DNA from: JAIVGV01 sp035295985 | Lineage (GTDB): Bacteria; Acidobacteriota; Blastocatellia; Pyrinomonadales; Pyrinomonadaceae | Reading direction: 5' to 3' | DNA: 19,149 nucleotides | Assembly: GCA_035295985.1 (NCBI GenBank) | Contig: DATHBT010000180.1 | Location: 1 to 19,149 of the forward strand | Part shown: in pieces, positions 7,497-14,300 of the stretch | Position numbering within the stretch: the first letter of the stretch is position 1 | Layout: each line of letters opens with the position of its first letter | The notes under the pieces: generated by a model | Told to the model about the DNA's origin: nothing | The model's database searches: none | Seen by the model: only the letters and a program-made list of their open reading frames with translations | Program-made: the position numbers and the translations under genes

Positions 7497-7943
7497 ATGA
7501 GTGCGAGGGCGAAAAAGGTCGAGACCGCGCCGGGCATCCGCGTCGGCAAGTCGAAGATCGACGGGCGCGGGTGCTTCGCGACGCGGCGCTTCCGCAAGTG
7601 GGAGAAGATCGCGGAGCTTGAGGGCGAGCGCGTCTCGCGGGTCGAGGCGGCGCGGCGGATGCGCGGGCGACGCCGGCTGCACATCTGCGCGACCGACTCC
7701 TACTGGGGCATCGACGGCTCGCGCGGCGGCAACGGCTCGCAGTTCGTCAACCACTCGTGCCGGCCCAACTCGTTCGTCCGAATACTCCGCGGCCACGTCA
7801 TCTTCTTCGCCCTGCGCGACATCGAGCCGGGCGAAGAGATCACGCTCGACTACGTCGAGTCCTACCACCCCGACACCTACCGCTGCCGCTGCGGCGTCGA
7901 GGGCTGTCGCGGCACGATCAACCTCGTCCGCCGCAAACGCTAG
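7497..7943 (+). CDS. small SET-domain protein with post-SET cysteines
   Basis: The 148-residue protein is a minimal SET domain, the fold of protein lysine methyltransferases. Visible landmarks are KSKIDGRGCFATRRFRKWEKI (18-38), NHSCRPN (85-91, the pseudoknot NHS motif), GEEITLDY (112-119) and a post-SET zinc-type tail YRCRCGVEGCRGTI with Cys130, Cys132 and Cys137. Together these bind S-adenosylmethionine and the lysine channel. The substrate in this bacterium is unknown. The second NHSC-type cysteine and the post-SET cysteines are intact, so it should be active. It lies 11 bp after yceH. The 40-bp tandem repeats start 11 bp after its stop, and the cassette array begins beyond them, so it is the last ordinary chromosomal gene on this side. 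Confidence 0.85.
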   Translation: MSARAKKVETAPGIRVGKSKIDGRGCFATRRFRKWEKIAELEGERVSRVEAARRMRGRRRLHICATDSYWGIDGSRGGNGSQFVNHSCRPNSFVRILRGHVIFFALRDIEPGEEITLDYVESYHPDTYRCRCGVEGCRGTINLVRRKR

Positions 7944-7953
7944 CCGCGCACGG

Positions 7954-8113
7954 CGGAGTTGGGCCGAATGATTCGGCATTTAATGTTCTATTACGGAGTT
8001 ATACCGAACCACTCGGCTTTTGCCTCTCCATTATGTAGTTCTGCCGAGCGGCGCGGCTTTTGATACCCTATTACGGAGTTATGCCGAATCATGCGGCAGA
8101 AAATGCGTTAGGC
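7954..8113. repeat. tandem repeat, four 40-bp units with internal dyads, abutting the first cassette core
   Basis: Four units start at 7954, 7994, 8034 and 8074 with exact 40-base spacing. Each opens with CGGAGTT (TGTAGTT in unit 3) and carries at unit positions 10-24 a dyad such as GCCGAATGATTCGGC (7963-7977). Units 1-3 end in a WTTA-type run, CTATTA or CCATTA. The units are diverged, but the GCCG...CGGC stem is kept and the inner pair is A-T in units 1 and 4 and G-C in unit 3. Unit 4 runs into GCGTTAGGC at its end, replacing the CTATTACGG of the others. The stretch has no ORF and no room for unique spacers. Possible roles are an attI-like site with direct repeats, a regulatory array or a degenerate recombination site. 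Confidence 0.8.
8107..8113 (+). other. first recombination core (R'-type, GTTAGGC) at the left edge of cassette 1
   Basis: GTTAGGC fits the GTTRRRY core exactly and is the reverse complement of GCCTAAC (9268-9274), the R'' box at the other end of the same cassette. No L'' or R'' partner could be found upstream, so this is either an attI-type simple site or the remnant of an attC whose left half is lost or is represented by the 40-bp repeats. Confidence 0.75.
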
Positions 8114-8147
8114 GTCATCAATCCCATCAGGCTATGATTCTAAGCTT

Positions 8148-9266
8148 ATGAAAACCTTTTTAAGCTCAACGTACATTGATTTAATCGAGCACCGGAAGTT
8201 GGCCGTCGAAGCGTTGGAGCGGCTCGGCCAAGAAGTCGGACGGATGGAAGTTTTTGGCGCGCGCCCTGAAGAACCATCGAAGGCGTGTCTTTCAGAGATA
8301 GAGGCTTGTGATGTCTTCGTAGGTATCTACGCACACAGATACGGGTACATCCCCCCCGGCTCACAAATTTCCATTACCGAGGCAGAGTATGATCATGCGG
8401 CAGAACACAAAAAGCCGATTTTCTGTTTCATGGTTGACGAAGATTATCCTTGGCCTCCAAAAATGATCGAGGCTCAGCCCGGGAAGTCCAAGCTGGATGA
8501 TTTCAAGCGGCGAGTTGGCGAGGCCCTAGTGCGAGATACTTTTACTACGCCTGAAGTGCTGGCATTTAAAATTGCGTCGAGCATTGGTCGTCACTTGGCG
8601 CAAAATCAGCCACCGGGGGGCGCCATTGCACAAGGTTCTGCACCCCGAAATTTAGAGGTACTCGCCGGCCGGGCTATCTCTCAGACAATGGCGATGGTGT
8701 TTGTGGACCTGATGAGGCTTCTGTATGTGACATCATGTAACCTCGCGAATCATGCTAACGCCCGTAGGTATCCAGAGTTCATTGAAATAGCTGACCAGCA
8801 TTTTGGTGACCTTCGTAGTCGTATAGCGACATATTCTTTAGCTCTTAACACTGAATCCCATGAGCAGATTAACCAGTTAGAGTTGAGATTGTCATGGGTG
8901 CTGGGCCGTCTTAAACGCAAGCCTGATCTGAGCAACTCTTACGAAGAATATTTCGAGAAGATGCGACTGATTGGAGATGGACTGAATCGTTTCTGCATAG
9001 CCAATGCCGGCGAACAATATAAGAATAGCTATGAAAATGCAGTGGCGAAAATCAAGAGCACTTTAGAGGGATTTCGCCTCAACCTTAACTCGCTTGACGA
9101 TCTGTTTCAGTTGCGTCTGAAGGCTCAGACGCATTTACTGGAAGCCGCGCGTGAATCGGATGGCGCTCGGATTTTTTCGATATCTGATGACATGGATCAA
9201 AATTTTGCCATTTTATACTTCGTTCTTGATTACATATTATTAACAATGCGGGTGGCGGAGGAGTGA
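8148..9266 (+). CDS. cassette 1: DUF4062-domain protein with unknown helical C-terminus
   Basis: The N-terminal 160 residues match DUF4062, a Rossmann-like domain related to TIR/nucleoside-deoxyribosyltransferase folds. Landmarks are KTFLSSTYIDLIEHRKLAVEAL (2-23), MEVFGARPEEPSKACLSEIEACDVFVGIYAHRYGYIP (33-69) and ITEAEYDHAAEHKKPIFCFMVDED (76-99); the conserved Glu in TEAEY is a possible catalytic residue by analogy with those folds. DUF4062 usually sits at the head of large NTPase (STAND/NACHT) proteins, some linked to anti-phage defence. Here no NTPase motif follows. Residues 165-372 look all-helical, end in a hydrophobic stretch (NFAILYFVLDYILLTMRV), and match nothing I know. The ATG at 8148 is the first in frame after the cassette core. 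The stop lies one base before the R'' box. A defence role is inference only. Confidence 0.85.
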   Translation: MKTFLSSTYIDLIEHRKLAVEALERLGQEVGRMEVFGARPEEPSKACLSEIEACDVFVGIYAHRYGYIPPGSQISITEAEYDHAAEHKKPIFCFMVDEDYPWPPKMIEAQPGKSKLDDFKRRVGEALVRDTFTTPEVLAFKIASSIGRHLAQNQPPGGAIAQGSAPRNLEVLAGRAISQTMAMVFVDLMRLLYVTSCNLANHANARRYPEFIEIADQHFGDLRSRIATYSLALNTESHEQINQLELRLSWVLGRLKRKPDLSNSYEEYFEKMRLIGDGLNRFCIANAGEQYKNSYENAVAKIKSTLEGFRLNLNSLDDLFQLRLKAQTHLLEAARESDGARIFSISDDMDQNFAILYFVLDYILLTMRVAEE

Positions 9267-9267
9267 C

Positions 9268-9369
9268 GCCTAACAATGGCATGCACCCGACCCGTATCAG
9301 CGCGGATGGCATCCGACAGCTTGAAAGTTTCTCACATTGTGTGCGGGCGGGTGATGCCGGGCGTTATGC
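9268..9369 (+). other. attC1 recombination site (102 bp)
   Basis: R'' is GCCTAAC (9268-9274), L'' is GGCATGCACC (9278-9287), L' is GGTGATGCC (9350-9358) and R' is GTTATGC (9363-9369). L'' and L' pair perfectly apart from one extra G in L'', the extrahelical base expected in attC hairpins. R' deviates from GTTRRRY at one position (T), but it is the exact complement of the R'' of the next cassette, as it should be. Confidence 0.9.
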
Positions 9370-9395
9370 CTCTTCTTTTCAGTCGGAGGACCCAT

Positions 9396-9869
9396 ATGAG
9401 AGCCATGTCTGCGATGTTCCTGGTTCTGATTATGTCTGCGGGCGTCCCCGCCCAGTCTAAGAGAGTAGAGACTTTCCGATTCGAGAAGAAGGAAGGCCCT
9501 CATACGGCGCGGGTCGTCTTCCGTACTAGAAGGTTCACCCGCGCCGGGCACAGGAGTACCAGAGTTGTGCGGGGTCAGACGATGGTAGACGGGCGCCCGG
9601 CCATCGGGACAGACGGTAATATCCCCAGGGTGGAGATTGACTCGATGAGGTTTTACCTTGACGGGAAAGAGATCAAAATCCCGAGACGATTGTATGCGGA
9701 TTGTTTCGATCCGAAGTTCGGTAACGAATACGTTACCCTGGAGTTCCGGCCCAATTTCCGGGGTGTGGTCGTCACGATGTCGGGGTCGGACGGGGCGGGC
9801 AGTTACCAGGCGATCTGGAGATTGAGCGGGGACGGCCGACATCGCAGGTCTATCATCCCAGGGGGGTGA
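9396..9869 (+). CDS. cassette 2: exported protein of unknown function (157 aa)
   Basis: The ATG at 9396 is preceded by GGAGGA (9385-9390). The frame is open upstream, but that part is a translation of attC1, so I reject the earlier ATG. The product starts with a short signal peptide (MRAMSAMFLVLIMSAGVPAQSK) and then about 135 mostly beta-type residues: RVETFRFEKKEGPH, ARVVFRTRRFTRAG, EIDSMRFYLDGKEIKIPRRLYADCFDP, EYVTLEFRPNFRGVVVTMSGSDGAGSYQAIWRL. Two features recall small secreted beta proteins: the YLDGKEI turn and the single mature cysteine in YADCFDP. I recognise no family. The stop is 15 bases before attC2. It could act outside the cytoplasm as a binding or inhibitor protein, but the sequence gives no direct evidence. 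Confidence 0.75.
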   Translation: MRAMSAMFLVLIMSAGVPAQSKRVETFRFEKKEGPHTARVVFRTRRFTRAGHRSTRVVRGQTMVDGRPAIGTDGNIPRVEIDSMRFYLDGKEIKIPRRLYADCFDPKFGNEYVTLEFRPNFRGVVVTMSGSDGAGSYQAIWRLSGDGRHRRSIIPGG

Positions 9870-9884
9870 AGTCCATCGGGCGAG

Positions 9885-9974
9885 GCATAACAACGGCATG
9901 CACCCGACCAGCGACACGAAGCTTGTCAAATTCCTGCAACGGTCACATCGGGCGGGTGATGCCGGGCGTTAGCG
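9885..9974 (+). other. attC2 recombination site (90 bp)
   Basis: R'' is GCATAAC (9885-9891), the exact reverse complement of the GTTATGC that opens this cassette at 9363. L'' is GGCATGCACC (9895-9904), L' is GGTGATGCC (9955-9963) and R' is GTTAGCG (9968-9974). The boxes match attC1 almost base for base while the central region between them is different, as expected for attC sites of one array type. The R' core departs from GTTRRRY in its last two bases. Confidence 0.88.
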
Positions 9975-10007
9975 CTTTCCATCGAAATCCGATTTGAGCT
10001 TTGAAGT

Positions 10008-10568
10008 ATGACCAATAATGCGCTACTCGGAAAACTTTTGAGCGAACACAAATTGGATGATTACCGGCGAGGCGGTCTGTTCACTTGCGGGTGTTTTTTG
10101 ATCCTGCCTTTTATTTTCGGTCTGTGGGGGCTGATCGCGTCTTTGACCTACGCCCGCGACACGGCCGACGTCGATGTAGGGTTCTATTTTTCACTCGCTC
10201 TGGCCGCCGTCAGTCTCGGATTATTCGGGCTGTTCGCTCTCGTGTCCCGCCTTTCGCCCGCCTGGTTGAAGAAGTATAAGCTCGAAATTTACGAGAACGG
10301 CTTTGTCAAAAAGGATTTATTCAAAACGCGGACTTGCTTGTGGGGCGAGATTAGGGAAGTCAAGCCGACGCTGCTGGTGTACGACAAGGCGAGCCGTAAC
10401 ACGCCGCCCGGCGAGTTTGGGAATATCGGGGAAGACACCAGAGACAGGGGCGTCTACGAAGTTTATAAAAAGGACGGCGGCAAAATTACCGTCGGCCGCA
10501 AGTATGCCGACATCGAACGGCTCGACGAGCGACTGATCCCGTTTTGCAATGAGACTCCTAACTGGTAA
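10008..10568 (+). CDS. cassette 3: two-TM membrane protein of unknown function (186 aa)
   Basis: The product has two hydrophobic segments, about residues 24-47 (LFTCGCFLILPFIFGLWGLIASLT) and 58-81 (GFYFSLALAAVSLGLFGLFALVSR), followed by a soluble domain. That domain starts KYKLEIYENGFVKKDLFKTRTCLWGEIREV and continues with VYEVYKKDGGKITVGRKYADIERLDERL. The YENGFV...W.EI pattern is typical of small PH-like domains in bacterial membrane proteins (DUF6585-type, from memory). The short N-terminal segment LLGKLLSEHKLDDYR is amphipathic. I infer a membrane anchor with a cytoplasmic PH-like domain; the function is unknown. The ATG at 10008 has only a weak ribosome binding site. The stop TAA is at 10566-10568, 21 bases before attC3. 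Confidence 0.75.
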   Translation: MTNNALLGKLLSEHKLDDYRRGGLFTCGCFLILPFIFGLWGLIASLTYARDTADVDVGFYFSLALAAVSLGLFGLFALVSRLSPAWLKKYKLEIYENGFVKKDLFKTRTCLWGEIREVKPTLLVYDKASRNTPPGEFGNIGEDTRDRGVYEVYKKDGGKITVGRKYADIERLDERLIPFCNETPNW

Positions 10569-10589
10569 AAAAGCGCATATGAACAACGC

Positions 10590-10676
10590 GCCTGACAACG
10601 GCACGCAGCTGACGCGCGATCAGCGAGTCTTTTATCAATCGCGTTTCGTGCGCGCCGCTGACGCCGGGCGTTGGGC
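10590..10676 (+). other. attC3 recombination site (87 bp)
   Basis: R'' is GCCTGAC (10590-10596), L'' is GGCACGCAGC (10600-10609), L' is GCTGACGCC (10657-10665) and R' is GTTGGGC (10670-10676, a perfect GTTRRRY). L'' and L' pair at seven positions plus the same extra G. The other two positions are A-C and C-A mismatches on the top strand but T-G and G-T wobbles on the bottom strand. R'' has GAC in place of AAC and does not exactly complement the GTTAGCG that opens the cassette. Confidence 0.8.
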
Positions 10677-10704
10677 GGCTGTCCTGTAATTGTCGGGGTG
10701 AAGA

Positions 10705-11091
10705 ATGATTGCGCGAAATCCGCTGGAAGCAGTCGAACTCCTCGACGAAGCTTTTAACAGGGGCGACATCGAAGCGGTCTTGGAGTTTTATGAGGACGCG
10801 GCCGTCATGGTCGTGGAGCCGGGCAGACTTGCGACGGGGAAGGCCGAAATACGGGCGGCTTATGAATGGATATTCGCCAACATCAAAGGGGCTGCCAGGC
10901 AGGAGAAGACTCACGTAATCGAAGCCGGCGGTGTCGCGCTGTTCACCTCCGAGTGGAGTTTTTCAGGCACGGCATCAGACGGGAGTTCAGTGTCGAGGGA
11001 GTCCTACGCCTCAGTTATCTTGCGTAAAAATGAAAGTGGCGGGTGGCGTGTTGTAGTAGATAATTCGTGGGGGCCGGCGGTCTTGGGGTGA
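10705..11091 (+). CDS. cassette 4: NTF2/SnoaL-like fold protein (DUF4440-type, 128 aa)
   Basis: The 128-residue product matches the NTF2-like superfamily in length and pattern. It has an N-terminal helix NPLEAVELLDEAFNRGDIEAVLEFYEDAAVMVVEPG, then KAEIRAAYEWIFAN, then beta strands ending in ESYASVILRKNESGGWRVVVDNSWGP. The helix-GD-strand opening and the GGWRVVVDNSW ending are diagnostic of DUF4440/SnoaL-like proteins. These form cone-shaped dimers, and the pocket may be enzymatic or only ligand-binding; the reaction cannot be told. The ATG at 10705 follows GGGGTGA (10695-10701). NTF2-like proteins are, from memory, frequent in environmental integron cassettes, which fits the setting. The stop is 40 bases before attC4. 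Confidence 0.8.
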   Translation: MIARNPLEAVELLDEAFNRGDIEAVLEFYEDAAVMVVEPGRLATGKAEIRAAYEWIFANIKGAARQEKTHVIEAGGVALFTSEWSFSGTASDGSSVSRESYASVILRKNESGGWRVVVDNSWGPAVLG

Positions 11092-11131
11092 GGGGTTAAT
11101 GTCCGTGTGGCGATTTGTCCCCCCACGCGCC

Positions 11132-11233
11132 GCCCGGCAACGGCACGCACCCGGCCGCGAGTCGGCTCGAAGGTCGTCGATAACTTGCCGCTAATCACGT
11201 CGAATGTGCGGCGGGTGATGCCGGGCGTTAAGC
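11132..11233 (+). other. attC4 recombination site, right end of the array (102 bp)
   Basis: R'' is a decayed GCCCGGC (11132-11138), two bases from GCCCAAC, the complement of the GTTGGGC that opens the cassette. L'' is GGCACGCACC (11142-11151), L' is GGTGATGCC (11214-11222) and R' is GTTAAGC (11227-11233, a perfect GTTRRRY). L'' and L' pair except for one C-A top-strand mismatch, which is a G-T wobble on the bottom strand, plus the usual extra G. No further ORF plus attC follows: the M16 terminator begins 17 bases downstream. Confidence 0.85.
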
Positions 11234-11249
11234 CGGGACTACAAATGGG

Positions 11250-11286
11250 AGGGCCGCGCGGAGTCGTTTGAACTCCGCGCGGCCCT
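11250..11286 (-). terminator. hairpin terminator downstream of the M16 peptidase gene
   Basis: Fifteen perfectly paired bases (11250-11264 with 11272-11286, AGGGCCGCGCGGAGT on the left arm) enclose a 7-base loop. Read on the minus strand it follows the M16 stop by 26 bases. The run after it is only weakly T-rich (CCCATTTGT), so it may be an incomplete intrinsic terminator. It may also block read-through from the cassette array on the + strand. Confidence 0.65.
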
Positions 11287-11312
11287 GTCGTTCGTGCGTC
11301 GCTTTGGTGCGA

Positions 11313-14300
11313 CTAGCGGCGGTCGTTGGAGCCGCCGCCGCTGTCGCGGGAGGCGTCGCCGCCGGCGGGGCGGCCCTCGGCGTCGAGCAGGATCACGTCG
11401 CCGAGGTCGAGCGAGCGCAGGCCGCGCTCGACCTCGCGGCGGTCGCCGACGACGAGGACGGCCGAGCGCGACGGGTCGAGGTACTTCTCGGCGACGCGCC
11501 GCACATCGGCCAGAGTCACCGCGCGGACGCGCGCCGCGTAGCTGTTGAAGTAGTCGTCGGGCAGATTGTAGAGGACGAGGTCGGTCAGGCGGTTGCCGAT
11601 CTGTCCGGGCGTCTCGAACGCGCGCGGGAAGCCGCGGATGATCGCCTGCTTGGCGAACTCAAGCTCGCGCTCCGTGACGGGCACGTCGCCGCGGATGCCG
11701 CGCAGCTCCTTCATGAACTCCGCGACCGACTCCTTCGTCACGGCCGTCTGCACGCCGGCAGAGGCCGAGAACGGCCCCGCGCCGCGCCGGTAGCTGAACC
11801 CGCTGCGCGCGCCGTAGGTGTAGCCCTTGTCCTCGCGCAGGTTCAGGTTCAGGCGCGAGGTGAACTGCCCGCCGAGGATCGTGTTCATCACGAGCAGCGG
11901 GAAGTAGTCGGGCGTGGAGCGCGCGACGCCGACGTGGCCGATCTGTATGACGGACTGCGCCGCGCCGGGCCGGTCAACGATGTAAACGGCCGCGCGCTCG
12001 CGCGCCGGCACGTCGGCCGTGAGGTTCGTTTGCGGGGCCTGGCCGCGCTTCCACGATCCGAAGGCCCTCTCCAGCTTCGGCACGAGCTGGGCCGGCGTCA
12101 CGTCGCCGACGACGACGAGCGCGGCGTTGTTGGGCAGGTAGTGCGCCGAGTAGTACTGGCGCACGTCCGATTCGCTAATCGCGCCGACTGATCGCGGGTC
12201 GCCCATGAGCGAGCGGCCGTAGGGGTGCTTCTCGCCGTAGATGAGCGAGGCGTAAACGCGGTCGGCGATTGCCTGCGCGTTGTCGCGCTGCTGCTGGAGC
12301 GCGGTCAGGCGCGTGTCGCGCAGCCGCTTGAGATCGGCTTCGGGGAAGGCCGGGTTGAGCACCACGTCGGCGAAGATGTCGAGCGCGCGGTCGAGGTGGC
12401 GCGTGAGCGTCGTGAGGGAGGCGTCGGACGAGTCCCAGCCGGCGCCGACGGAGAGCCGCGCGCCGATGTCGGCGAGCTGGTTCGATATTTCGAGCGCGTT
12501 GCGCGTCTTCGTGCCCTCGTCGAGCAGGTCGGCCGTCAGCGTCGCGAGGCCTGGCCGCTCGGACGGATCGGAGGCCGCGCCGGACTTGATGACGAGGTTG
12601 AAGTCAACGACGGGCAGCTCGTGGTGCTCGACGATCAGGACTTCCAGCCCGTTCGAGAGCTTGCGGCGCTGGACGGGCGGGAGCCGCAGCGCGGGGTCAG
12701 GCCCCGGCTTGCCCAGGCGGGCGAGCAGCGCGTTGAGCTTGGCTTCGTCGTCGGCCTTCTCTTTGGCCTTCTCTTTGGCGCTGTCCTTGTTGACGGCCGA
12801 CGCGGCCGAGCTGGTCGTGGGCGGGGCCGCGCCGGCCGGGGTCGTCGCGGCGGCTTCGGCCTTCGGCTGTGTCTGCGCGCCCGCGGGCTGTGCCGAGGTA
12901 GGTGTCGCGGCGGGCTGGGCCGCGGGCTGTGCGGCCGGCTGCGCGCCCGACTGCTGCTGCGCCGCGGCCTGCGCGGGGCTTTCGGGCGCGGGGCCTGTGG
13001 CCGAGGTGCGCCCGCCGCCGCGCTGGCGAGGCGTGACGGTGACGACGAGCCGGTCGTCCGTCAGGAACGTGCGCGCGGCGCGCCGGAGATCGTCGGCCGT
13101 CACGCGGCGGTAGCGCGCGAGGTCTTCCTGAAAGTAGTCGGGGCGGTTCAGGAAGATGGCGTATTGGTTGAGCTGATCGTTTTTGCCGCCGAAGCCGCCG
13201 ACCGACTGGAGGCTGTAGATGAAGCCTGCCTCGCGTGCGTTGTAGGCGCGCTCGATCTCCTCCGTCGTGACCGGCTGTTCTTTGAGCCGCTCGATCTCCT
13301 CGTTGACCGCGCCTTCGAGTTCTTCGAGCTTCACGCCGGGCTTGGCGGTGACGACGACGCGGAACGTGCCGGCCAGCTCGCCCGCGTTGTTGAAGGCCGA
13401 CACGCTCTGCGCGATCTGGCGCTCGTACACGAGCGACTTGTAGAGGCGCGAACTCTTGCCGCCCGCGAGCACGCTGGCTAGCGTGTCGAGCGCGGGTTCT
13501 TCGGGCGTGTACTGCGGCACGGCGTGCCAGACCACGTAGAGGCGCGGAAGCGTCACCCGATCCTCCATCTCGACGCGCTTCACGCCCTTGAGCGAGACGG
13601 CGGGCACGACCGGCTTCTTAACCTCCGGGCCTGCCGGGATCGGGCCGAAATACTTCTCGACCAGGCGTCGGGCCTCGGCCGGGTCGAAGTCGCCTGCGAT
13701 GGCGAGGCTCGCGTTGTTGGGCGTGTAGAAGCGGCGGAAGAAGCCCTTCACGTCGTCGAGCGAGGCGGCGCTCAAGTCGTCGAGCGAGCCGATGGTGAGC
13801 CAGTGGTACGGGTGGTTCTTCGGGTAAAGGGTCTCGTTGATCCGCGCCCCGACCAGGCCGTAGGGCTGGTTGTCGTAGTTCTGCCGCTTCTCGTTCTTGA
13901 CCACCTCGCGCTGGTTGGCGAGCTTCTTTTCGTCGAGCACATCGAGCAGGCCCGACAGGCGGTCGGCCTCCATGAAGATGGCGAGTTCGAGGAAGTTCGA
14001 GGGCACGACCTCCCAGTAGTTGGTGCGGTCGGGGTTGGTCGAGCCGTTGAGGTTGCCGCCGGCGATCTGCTGGATCGGCTTGAAGTAGTCGTCGTCGTAG
14101 TTCTTCGACCCCTGGAACATCATGTGCTCGAAGAGGTGCGCGAAGCCGGTGCGGCCCGGCACCTCGTCCTTCGAGCCGACGTGATACCAGAGGTTGACGC
14201 CGACGACGGGCGTCGAGCGATCCTCGTGCAGGATCACGCGCAGTCCGTTTTTGAGGCGGTACTCGGTGAACTTGATCTGCGGGAGCGCGCCGGCCGCGGC

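Larger units (their letters stand above)
8107..11233 (+). mobile_element. integron gene-cassette array without an integrase (four cassettes, CALIN-type)
   Basis: A first core GTTAGGC (8107-8113) is followed by four units of one + strand ORF plus one attC site. The cassettes are 8108-9363, 9364-9968, 9969-10670 and 10671-11227, taking cleavage after the G of each GTT core. All four ORFs point the same way and each attC closely follows its ORF stop. No integron integrase gene lies in the 19 kb, hence a cluster of attC sites lacking integrase, at least within view. The flanking genes on both sides are ordinary high-GC housekeeping genes, whereas cassette 1 in particular uses many A/T-ending codons. 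Cassettes are normally acquired by IntI-mediated recombination at attI or attC. Confidence 0.9.

Noticed and set aside
7954..8113. CRISPR array
   Set aside because: The 40-bp units are contiguous and diverged along their whole length, with no unique spacers between conserved repeats and no cas genes nearby.
9263..9460. Short + strand ORF starting MTPNNGMHPTR across attC1
   Set aside because: It is a translation of the attC1 recombination site and its frame differs from the supported cassette 2 gene.
11313..11500. Fifth cassette after attC4
   Set aside because: The sequence after GTTAAGC (11227) runs straight into the M16 terminator hairpin and coding region. No further ORF plus attC is present.
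12225..13481. 418-residue + strand open frame opposite the M16 gene
   Set aside because: Antisense shadow. Its Gly/Arg/Cys-rich stretch is just the complement of the M16 linker codons.
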